Assembly (NCBI GenBank): GCA_023255615.1
Contig: JAHFLI010000041.1
Coordinates: 3,140-9,357 of the forward strand
Direction of reading: 5' to 3'
DNA: 6,218 nt
Source: Candidatus Woesearchaeota archaeon
GTDB taxonomy: Archaea; Nanobdellota; Nanobdellia; Woesearchaeales; JACQSR01
Shown one piece after another: positions 1 to 4,455 of the stretch. The notes beneath the pieces are model-generated. The model worked only from the letters and a program-made list of their open reading frames with translations, was not told the DNA's origin and made no database searches. Position 1 is the stretch's first letter. Each line of letters begins with the position of its first letter. The position numbers were made by a program, and so were the translations under genes.

Positions 1-1
1 A

Positions 2-199
2 CGGTTGGTTCCAAAGGGCCACATGTTACATAATGTCTATGCGGAGATTTATGACGGAAAAACAACTTTCGCACGTCAGATCGGTACCTATCCACTCGTT
101 ATCGGAATAAAAGAAAGAATTCCGCTCAAAAAGTTTTATTCTATTAAAGTTACTAATCATATGTTGAGGAGCATTACGGGAGAAGTTATCATCCCCTAG
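2..199 (+). CDS. C-terminal fragment of an unidentified protein, possibly ending in a TRAM/OB-like domain
   Basis: The reading frame is open from the left edge to a TAG at 197-199, so this is the last 65 or so residues of a gene that starts outside the window. The TTG at position 5 could be read as a start, but nothing promoter-like precedes it and the text before it is still open. The fragment is beta-rich, with alternating hydrophobic residues and no membrane segment. Its end (FYSIKVTNHMLRSITGEVI) resembles the last strands of TRAM-type OB folds found at the end of some archaeal RNA-modifying enzymes, where a V-x-I stretch is followed by an R-x-x-x-G-x-V-I pattern. That resemblance is by eye and weak, so no function is assigned. 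The stop overlaps the stop of the convergent minus-strand gene. Confidence 0.6.
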   Translation, partial: RLVPKGHMLHNVYAEIYDGKTTFARQIGTYPLVIGIKERIPLKKFYSIKVTNHMLRSITGEVIIP

Positions 200-1086
200 A
201 TTTTTTCAATGTTTAATAACCTTGAATCCCACGTAATTTGCATATCAGTGTTGGGTTTTTTTCTATATCCTTTAGTGTAGATTGGAACATAACCATAAAT
301 TGGGTGATTGTAAAAATACCACTCTTCTTTCCACCAGTCATCTTTATTACCGTCGATATACATAAATTCATCTAACCTGAAAACTGGAACATTCTGAGAA
401 GATCCACCCGTAAAGGGGGACCATGCATTTTGATTTTCAATAATTACGGCAACGGTTTTATGTGTACTCGATTCTCCAGGAACTTGAAGTTTATTCGTAA
501 CACTACAATCCTTGTGAGTGATATCATAAGTAGTGCCATCCATTGAGTTTGTAATTTCAATCCCCGGTTCCATTAATCTTGTTGCCCACAAATGTCCCGT
601 TTTATAATTGGTTAATTTATTATTATAGAAATCAAATGTATCAGTATAGAATAAATTATCCCCTGACCAGACATAAACATCATCTACTCGTGGACACCAC
701 TGAATAGTATCGCCTTTATTAAAATAAAGTCTGTGGAAAGTAAAATGTACATTATCTCCCCAAGATTTAAGATAATTCTTTTCTTCTGTAGACCTGTCTG
801 TTTCCCAGATCAACGAAAAATCCTTCGGAGAATAAACCTTCTTCATATCATAATATTTTTTACAACCAGAACAAACGACTCCTGAAGGGACAGGACTCCG
901 TTTCCCATCACATATCATTTGGCGATTTTTTCTACCTAACCATTCACAGGTCTCGCCGGATTGACAAATCCCATCTCCACAGACTACAGTTGTAGTTTGA
1001 CGACTTGCTTGCCCTACAACCTCTTTTTCACTTTTTTGGATTGAAAAAACAAGAACTCCGATTCCTAATATAACGAGCAACGACAA
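196..1086 (-). CDS. membrane-anchored surface protein with a CGDGIC cysteine motif, 5' end probably frameshifted
   Basis: A 296-residue protein in the uninterrupted frame. The N-terminus is a single hydrophobic segment (residues about 2-17) followed by a polar linker, predicting a membrane anchor with the rest outside the cell. Residues 36-47 read CGDGICQSGETC, with further Cys at 59, 72 and 75. This CGDG-C-x-x-GE-x-C motif recurs in secreted proteins of DPANN-type archaea and some bacteria and probably forms disulfides. The remaining 200 residues are rich in Trp, Tyr, Asp and Asn with few hydrophobic runs, as in an extracellular beta domain; I do not recognise the family. The start is uncertain. 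The uninterrupted frame offers only TTG at 1086 as a reasonable start, but upstream codons in the same frame still look coding (QQKSANSDHLKKIVSL) and a good ATG at 1157 lies in another frame across a G8 tract. The true protein is probably about 24 residues longer. The stop overlaps the convergent gene by 4 bases. Confidence 0.75.
   Translation of the reverse strand: MSLLVILGIGVLVFSIQKSEKEVVGQASRQTTTVVCGDGICQSGETCEWLGRKNRQMICDGKRSPVPSGVVCSGCKKYYDMKKVYSPKDFSLIWETDRSTEEKNYLKSWGDNVHFTFHRLYFNKGDTIQWCPRVDDVYVWSGDNLFYTDTFDFYNNKLTNYKTGHLWATRLMEPGIEITNSMDGTTYDITHKDCSVTNKLQVPGESSTHKTVAVIIENQNAWSPFTGGSSQNVPVFRLDEFMYIDGNKDDWWKEEWYFYNHPIYGYVPIYTKGYRKKPNTDMQITWDSRLLNIEKI
201..206 (+). terminator. possible oligo-T terminator of the left-edge gene
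   Basis: Six T residues begin two bases after the plus-strand TAG. Archaeal RNA polymerase stops at short U runs without needing a hairpin. The run lies inside the last codons (Glu-Lys-Ile) of the opposing gene, so it may be only a Lys codon seen from the other side. Confidence 0.3.
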
Positions 1087-1157
1087 CGAAACAATTTTTT
1101 TCAGGTGATCAGAATTAGCAGATTTTTGCTGGGGGGGGTCAATTCACGTTTTTTCAT
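1087..1157 (-). pseudogene. probable N-terminal codons of the CGDGIC protein, out of frame at a C8 run
   Basis: On the minus strand an ATG at 1157 opens MKKRELTPP and then meets eight C (plus-strand G at 1131-1138). In the sequence as given this frame ends after a few more codons, at a TGA near 1104-1106. If the run were nine C (or six), the frame would continue as PQQKSANSDHLKKIVS straight into the hydrophobic segment of the downstream gene. That gives a normal layout: charged N-terminus, KK, then transmembrane helix. Either the read has a homopolymer error, the gene is broken or switchable here, or slippage is used in the cell. The sequence alone cannot separate these. Confidence 0.55.
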
Positions 1158-1190
1158 CTTATTGCCTTCGTTTCGTTTTTTCTTCCTTGA

Positions 1191-1200
1191 TTATTTAAAC
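1191..1200 (-). promoter_or_regulatory. TATA box for the CGDGIC surface protein gene
   Basis: The minus strand reads GTTTAAATAA, with a purine-rich GGAAATG just upstream that fits a BRE. Initiation about 26 bases downstream would be near 1169, giving a leader of about 12 bases before the ATG at 1157. For the TTG at 1086 the leader would be over 80 bases, unlike the other genes here, so this box supports the ATG at 1157 as the true start. Confidence 0.55.
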
Positions 1201-1280
1201 ATTTCCTTTTATCGGTGAAGTCAACTTATATGTGTGCTGACTTTCTTTTGTTAAAATTATAAAACCACATTCCAAAGAAT

Positions 1281-1380
1281 GCTTTAAGCTAAAGCTATAC
1301 AAGTCTGTTTGAATCATTTGTGTTTGCTCCGAATGGCAGCATTTGCTACTGTGCACGTTAGCTGCCGTTCAGTTTTCTTT
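1281..1380 (+). ncRNA. candidate small RNA or structured element with two hairpins
   Basis: GCTTTA-AGC-TAAAGC at 1281-1295 is a perfect 6-bp hairpin. GAATGGCAGC (1331-1340) pairs with GCTGCCGTTC (1361-1370) over ten bases, with one pair being U-G when read on the plus strand; the 20-nt loop contains the palindrome GTGCAC. The second stem is followed by AGTTTTCTTT, which could terminate transcription, and TTATAAAA at about 1256-1263 could serve as a TATA box starting a transcript near 1287. This layout would suit a small RNA but fits no family I know, and a DNA operator is an alternative. The wobble pair becomes an A-C mismatch on the minus strand, so the plus strand is favoured. Confidence 0.25.
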
Positions 1381-1440
1381 AGAAATTTGGAGAATTTATT
1401 GGTTTTCCACTTAACTTGACATTGCCTGATCTCCCCAATC

Positions 1441-1450
1441 TTTATAAAAA
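1441..1450 (+). promoter_or_regulatory. TATA box of the peptidase operon
   Basis: TTTATAAAAA is centred about 25-26 bases before the ATG at 1470. That is the usual distance from an archaeal TATA box to the transcription start, so the message probably begins at or next to the A of the start codon (leaderless). Confidence 0.7.
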
Positions 1451-1469
1451 CAAATAGTATTGATGGGCT

Positions 1470-2615
1470 ATGAGAAACAGAGGTGAAATGGCTGCATTTG
1501 ATTATTTTCTTATAGCCTTCGTTCTTATTATTATTCTCATCGGTGGTTATTCACTTTTTTCATCCTTTTCTTCTTCATCGAAAAAAACCCAGCTCGCCTC
1601 TTTTGGTGTTTCTCTTGAGAATAGTTTCAAGGAATATGGAACAGGTTTAACGGGAACACCAGGAAGTGTAAAAGAAATGACGTACTCTCTTCCTGAAGAA
1701 ATATCGAAGGTATGCTTTATTGACAATAGTAAAGCTAGTATCACCGACCAGGAATTGAAGCAAGAGATGGATCTATATCCTGAAAAAAATATCTTCTTTT
1801 ATCCCTCAACTACATTTGATCCTCTTTTTGTTGATTTCTTCAATCTCGATGAGAATCCGTTGTGTATTTTTCCCCACCAGGGTACGGTATCTCTTCGATT
1901 GAAAAGCACCGGCTCTGGAGTAAAGCTAAATCCTCAAAGCGATACAGATCAGGAAAAAGGATGTATTTCAGTTCGCTATGCTAAAGAGTCTTCATCTGCA
2001 ATTGATATTGTATTTCTGTCTTCACAATATAACGACTTGGCTCTTTTTAGAGAAGACGTTGATCGATATGTCCAAAAATTTTTAAATCTCGAACCTTTTA
2101 CTTCGCATAAAGATTTATTGAATTTTTTTATTGCAGAAGGGGATGCCAAGTGCACAATCGGAGAATGGGTTACCTGTGATGCGTTTGATGTTGATAAGAT
2201 CGCTGCCCAATGCCCTCATGATGTCAGTGTTGTACTTGTGTCTCGAGATGCAATTAATAATGTTCTTCATCCAGTGCGCTCTTCTTCGATTCACAATCTG
2301 ATTAGTGTAAATACTGCCGATAACCCCGCTGTGGTGATTCATGAGTTTGGTCATGCATTCGGTGGATTAGCTGATGAATATGTTGATGATGAATTTTATG
2401 GAAAGATCCGATTCGATTCGAGTAAATATCCCAATTGTGATCAAACGGATTGTTTGAAATGGAAAGGAAAGAAAGATGTTGGTTGTTATGAAGGATGTTC
2501 TCTTTCTTCCTTGTTTAGACCTACTGAAGATTCAATCATGAGGTCGTTGTCGAGTAATACCTACGGCCCTCTTAATCAAGAAGTAATAGCAAGCAAAATG
2601 GGGGGGGACCAATGA
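1470..2615 (+). CDS. membrane-anchored M64-family zinc metallopeptidase
   Basis: A 381-residue protein. The N-terminus (MRNRGEM, then a hydrophobic segment at about residues 8-30) anchors the catalytic part outside the membrane. Arg-Gly-Glu ahead of the hydrophobic run resembles an archaeal class III (pilin-like) signal peptide, so cleavage after Gly5 is possible. The region IDIVFLSSQYND...EPFTSHKDLLNFF has the layout of the N-terminal part of peptidase M64 (IgA peptidase family) domains. Residues 291-304 read HEFGHAFGGLADEY, the family's zinc site, with H291 and H295 as ligands and E292 as catalytic base; D302 may be the third ligand. PTEDSIMRSL with M357 resembles the conserved Met-containing segment near the end of M64 domains. 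Paired cysteines around residues 228-350 fit an extracellular fold. The ATG at 1470 is chosen because of the TATA spacing. The gene overlaps the next one as ATGA, implying an operon with coupled translation. The substrate is unknown; archaeal members need not cleave IgA. Confidence 0.9.
   Translation: MRNRGEMAAFDYFLIAFVLIIILIGGYSLFSSFSSSSKKTQLASFGVSLENSFKEYGTGLTGTPGSVKEMTYSLPEEISKVCFIDNSKASITDQELKQEMDLYPEKNIFFYPSTTFDPLFVDFFNLDENPLCIFPHQGTVSLRLKSTGSGVKLNPQSDTDQEKGCISVRYAKESSSAIDIVFLSSQYNDLALFREDVDRYVQKFLNLEPFTSHKDLLNFFIAEGDAKCTIGEWVTCDAFDVDKIAAQCPHDVSVVLVSRDAINNVLHPVRSSSIHNLISVNTADNPAVVIHEFGHAFGGLADEYVDDEFYGKIRFDSSKYPNCDQTDCLKWKGKKDVGCYEGCSLSSLFRPTEDSIMRSLSSNTYGPLNQEVIASKMGGDQ
2600..2607 (+). 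other. G8 homopolymer at the operon junction
   Basis: Eight G cover the last codons of the peptidase (Met-Gly-Gly-Asp-Gln-stop) and lie just 5' of the next start codon. The run may act as a poor Shine-Dalgarno for that gene. A one-base gain here would put the peptidase in frame with the next gene and fuse the two. Confidence 0.5.
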
Positions 2616-3103
2616 GATTATTTGTTGTTCTTTTTTTGGTCATTCTTTCGACAGCAGTCTTTGCTGAAGTCAAAGAACCCGTTGTTGTTGTTAAGTTGTC
2701 TTACCAAAATGGAAAGCTTGCATTAAGAGATTCTTTTTTTATGAAAGGATTCTATCCGCAGAATGACGCTCAACCTTCAGCAGGGTATCGCCTCGCTGTT
2801 TTAAAGACCGGAGAAGAAGTTTATTCGTTACGGTTTGATATCCCACACTCTCAATTTGTTGATGTCAGTGATCCTGAAACAGGGAAATTAAGCGGAGGTG
2901 AAGTCGAGCTCGATAGAGTTGATTTTGCTCTTACCGTACCTTATCCCGATGGCTCTGATCATATCGTTATCTACAATGATCATAACAAGAAGGTTATTGA
3001 AACTCAAGAAAAAGATAATTCATTATATTTTATTTTCTTCGGTCTTCTTCTCGGAATTATCGGAATCATACTCATTATCATTACCAAGAAAATACGCCCC
3101 TGA
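2612..3103 (+). CDS. type I membrane protein with beta-rich ectodomain, likely partner of the M64 peptidase
   Basis: A 163-residue protein with a clear signal peptide (MRLFVVLFLVILSTAVFA, cleavage after residue 18) and a single C-terminal transmembrane helix at about residues 137-159 followed by KKIRP. The ectodomain between them is predicted beta-rich. Its pattern (Y..GKLAL, GYRLAVLKTGEEVYSLRF, ALTVPYPDGSDHIVIYN) is like the immunoglobulin-like modules found in or beside some M64 peptidases, where a final strand pair carries an ...IPY...A..I.IYD-type motif. That match is by eye. The start codon overlaps the upstream stop (ATGA), so it is probably translated by coupling; the distinct signal peptide argues against a fused protein. 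The final Arg and Pro codons and the TGA lie inside the 3' end of the opposing tRNA gene, an overlap of 9 bases. The role is inferred from context: display or regulation of the peptidase at the membrane. Confidence 0.8.
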   Translation: MRLFVVLFLVILSTAVFAEVKEPVVVVKLSYQNGKLALRDSFFMKGFYPQNDAQPSAGYRLAVLKTGEEVYSLRFDIPHSQFVDVSDPETGKLSGGEVELDRVDFALTVPYPDGSDHIVIYNDHNKKVIETQEKDNSLYFIFFGLLLGIIGIILIIITKKIRP

Positions 3104-3181
3104 CCAGACTCGAACTGATGACCTTGCGGTGTCTTTCTTTTGGATAACAGCCGCACGCTCTACCTGCTAAGCTACAGGGGC
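3095..3181 (-). tRNA. tRNA-Asn (anticodon GUU) with a 14-nt intron
   Basis: On the minus strand the 5' end GCCCCTG (3181-3175) pairs perfectly with CAGGGGC (3102-3096), with discriminator G at 3095 and no encoded CCA. The D stem GCTT/GAGC encloses AGCAGGTA. The anticodon stem TGCGG (3155-3151) pairs with CCGCA (3129-3125). The T stem ATCAG/CTGGT encloses the loop TTCGAGT, and the variable loop is AGGTC. The anticodon loop reads CTGTTA and is then interrupted by TCCAAAAGAAAGAC (3144-3131) before A38 at 3130. Removing these 14 bases leaves the 7-base loop CTGTTAA with GTT at positions 34-36, hence Asn. The insertion lies at 37/38, the classical site of archaeal introns cut at a bulge-helix-bulge. 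The pairing available (GUU with intron GAC) is short, so the splice motif would be a relaxed one. Mature length is 73 bases before CCA addition. The gene overlaps the end of the convergent membrane protein gene. Confidence 0.93.
3131..3144 (-). other. intron of tRNA-Asn
   Basis: Fourteen bases, purine-rich on the tRNA strand, sit between positions 37 and 38 of the tRNA. The boundaries are set by requiring a 7-base anticodon loop on a perfect 5-bp stem; a shift by one base would spoil A37 or position 38. It is near the short end for archaeal tRNA introns. Confidence 0.85.
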
Positions 3182-3202
3182 ATGGTTTCTAGGATTTAAA
3201 AT

Positions 3203-3214
3203 CGCTTTAAATAG
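3203..3214 (-). promoter_or_regulatory. TATA box and BRE of the tRNA-Asn gene
   Basis: The minus strand reads CGAAAG then CTATTTAAAG, a typical BRE plus TATA arrangement. The box centre is about 28 bases from the first base of the mature tRNA, so the transcript would start within about two bases of the tRNA 5' end, leaving almost no 5' leader. Confidence 0.65.
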
Positions 3215-3230
3215 CTTTCGCCAACCGTTA

Positions 3231-3240
3231 GATTTAAATA
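3231..3240 (+). promoter_or_regulatory. TATA box of the lipoprotein gene
   Basis: GATTTAAATA is centred about 26 bases before the ATG at 3263, which implies a leaderless message. It is only about 20 bases from the oppositely directed tRNA box, so both promoters share a region of about 80 bases. Confidence 0.65.
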
Positions 3241-3262
3241 ATACCTAAAAAAAGAGAACCGT

Positions 3263-3727
3263 ATGAACAAAACAATACTTTTTTACCTCGTACCTTTATT
3301 GGTACTTGTCGCATGTGGAGTACAATACCAGACATACACTGACGGTAGTTTTAGTGTTAATTATCCGAAGTGGCATGCAAATAATCAGGCACCAAATGCG
3401 AATGTGGTTGTTAACGTAAACGATGCAAGTTGCGCAGTTCAGGTTCAGAAAATTGCTATTGGTGCTGCTGGATTTCAAGCAACAGCGAATTTCATAACTG
3501 CTATTGCGGAAAAAACGGGTCAGTTTACGCTGATTAATAAGGATATCACTTCAGACCATGCGAATATTGATTATAAGACTGGAATTAACAATGTTGTGTA
3601 CCAATCAAGTGTACGAGCAAAAAGCTGCGGTCAGATTGCGTATGCTGTTTTCTTCGCCTGTAAGGAAGATCAATTTTCAAAAAATGCTGAAGTCATGAAC
3701 CAGGTCTTTGGTTCCATGAAGTGTTAG
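3263..3727 (+). CDS. small lipoprotein with a PsbP-like domain
   Basis: A 154-residue protein. The N-terminus is a hydrophobic signal segment ending LVLVAC-G, a lipobox with Cys18 as the likely lipid-modified residue, so the mature protein should be tethered to the outer face of the membrane. The next part (YTDGSFSVNYPKWH, residues about 25-38) has the F-x-V-x-YP-x-W start seen in PsbP/Mog1-like domains, which are small alpha/beta folds used as lipoproteins in many prokaryotes. The end, with a helix running to FGSMKC, also fits such domains. Three further Cys plus the C-terminal one suggest disulfides outside the cell. The ATG is supported by TATA spacing. An oligo-T terminator follows the stop, so the gene is monocistronic. 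The family is assigned by eye and the binding partner is unknown. Confidence 0.75.
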   Translation: MNKTILFYLVPLLVLVACGVQYQTYTDGSFSVNYPKWHANNQAPNANVVVNVNDASCAVQVQKIAIGAAGFQATANFITAIAEKTGQFTLINKDITSDHANIDYKTGINNVVYQSSVRAKSCGQIAYAVFFACKEDQFSKNAEVMNQVFGSMKC

Positions 3728-3767
3728 TTTTTCGAATTTTTTGTTTTTCTTTCATTTTTTTCTATTT
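3728..3767 (+). terminator. oligo-T terminator cluster after the lipoprotein gene
   Basis: Directly after the TAG come TTTTT, TTTTTT, TTTTT and TTTTTTT runs within 40 bases, with no strong hairpin. Repeated U runs are typical archaeal terminators, and the cluster suggests a firm stop before the next gene. Confidence 0.7.
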
Positions 3768-3841
3768 ACGTCGGAGAATATAGGGTAATCTAAGTTATTT
3801 TTTCAATTTACCTGATTTTATTCCGGAAATTGTTGGGAAGA

Positions 3842-3853
3842 ATTTATTAATTT
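3842..3853 (+). promoter_or_regulatory. TATA box of the 180-aa hypothetical gene
   Basis: ATTTATTAATTT contains TTTATTAA centred about 26-27 bases before the ATG at 3873, with purine-rich GGGAAGA just upstream as BRE. This places the transcription start at the ATG and rules against the TTG at 3852, which would lie inside or before the promoter. Confidence 0.6.
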
Positions 3854-3872
3854 GAGAAGTATTCTTTTTCTG

Positions 3873-4415
3873 ATGACTCTTATTGATCGGATAAGAAATC
3901 TTTGGAAGAAAGAGCGATTTACCTCTAATCCTTCAACTATTCAGGAAAAAGTGGATCTCTTTTTATCTGAAGATCGAGATCTTGGAAGTAGTTTTCCAAA
4001 ATATGCTGATAGAGTTAACGTGTTTGAACCTTATTTTCTTAATGCATATCGCTCAAGTACAGAGATTATAAAGAGTTCAAATGAAATAGGGTATAACCGA
4101 TTTGAGAAAGATAGCTTAGATTATAATGTGGATTATGCTCACAGAACGGGAGATTATTATGGTGCACTGACCAATATGGCCTATGAAGGTGCTTCTTATA
4201 TTTCTCGGAAAATGTCTCAGCTGCCATTTATTGGACGCATTTTTGGTTCAATGTATGAACACCTATCTTCACGTATTCAAAACAGATACATTAATCAGGC
4301 GGAGTGGGAGATTGTTTATAGAGCAAAAGATTCATTTCTTAAAAACCATAAACATATAGATATGGTTAAACTAGGCGATGTTTTTGTTCCCGGGTTTAGT
4401 GTAAAATATGCATAG
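3873..4415 (+). CDS. hypothetical protein, 180 aa, mostly helical
   Basis: I do not recognise this protein. The ATG at 3873 (MTLIDRIRNLWKKERF) is preferred over an in-frame TTG at 3852 because the TATA box at 3842-3853 would overlap that TTG and is spaced for a leaderless start at 3873. The N-terminus is an amphipathic, basic helix that could touch a membrane or RNA. The body is mainly helical and unusually rich in Tyr, Ser and Arg. A mildly hydrophobic, glycine-containing stretch (LPFIGRIFGSMYEHL, about residues 117-131) is too short and polar for a confident membrane span. The end (MVKLGDVFVPGFSVKYA) is beta-like. There is no signal peptide and no Cys, consistent with a cytoplasmic protein. 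It has its own promoter and a terminator after the stop, so it is probably a single-gene unit. Confidence 0.7.
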   Translation: MTLIDRIRNLWKKERFTSNPSTIQEKVDLFLSEDRDLGSSFPKYADRVNVFEPYFLNAYRSSTEIIKSSNEIGYNRFEKDSLDYNVDYAHRTGDYYGALTNMAYEGASYISRKMSQLPFIGRIFGSMYEHLSSRIQNRYINQAEWEIVYRAKDSFLKNHKHIDMVKLGDVFVPGFSVKYA

Positions 4416-4426
4416 AATGCTGATTA

Positions 4427-4452
4427 GTTCTTTTTTCAAAAAGTCAAAAAAT
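4427..4452. terminator. bidirectional oligo-T terminator between convergent genes
   Basis: CTTTTTTC (4430-4437) stops the plus-strand gene ending at 4415. AAAAAG and CAAAAAATAA (4438-4454) read as T runs on the minus strand, just after the stop of the gene at 4456-5583. CTTTTT and AAAAAG can also pair. Forty bases serve both convergent transcripts. Confidence 0.6.
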
Positions 4453-4455
4453 AAA

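Larger units (their letters stand above)
1158..1469. other. non-coding divergent region with several inverted repeats
   Basis: About 310 bases without a convincing gene separate the minus-strand surface protein from the plus-strand peptidase operon. The region contains TATA boxes for both flanking genes at its ends. It also holds a 6-bp inverted repeat AAGTCA/TGACTT (1218-1223 with 1238-1243) followed by CTTTTG, a short hairpin at 1281-1295, and a 10-bp stem at 1331-1370. I found no tRNA shape, no C/D box pair and no CRISPR-like repeats. Confidence 0.6.

Noticed and set aside
1331..1370. The 10-bp stem as an intrinsic terminator of a gene
   Set aside because: No gene ends just upstream on either strand; both flanking genes point away from it.
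2115..2354. Minus-strand open frame opposite the peptidase active site
   Set aside because: Shadow of the M64 domain; no start signals.
2898..3170. Plus-strand open frame of 90 codons overlapping the membrane protein and the tRNA
   Set aside because: It runs in another frame through a well-supported gene and then through the tRNA on the opposite strand; no promoter or start signal.
3095..3181. tRNA without an intron, or a tRNA pseudogene
   Set aside because: Without the 14-base insertion all four stems and the 7-base anticodon loop are perfect, so an intron explains it better than decay.
3852..3872. In-frame TTG as the start of the 180-aa protein
   Set aside because: It lies against the TATA box, which is spaced for transcription to begin at the ATG at 3873.
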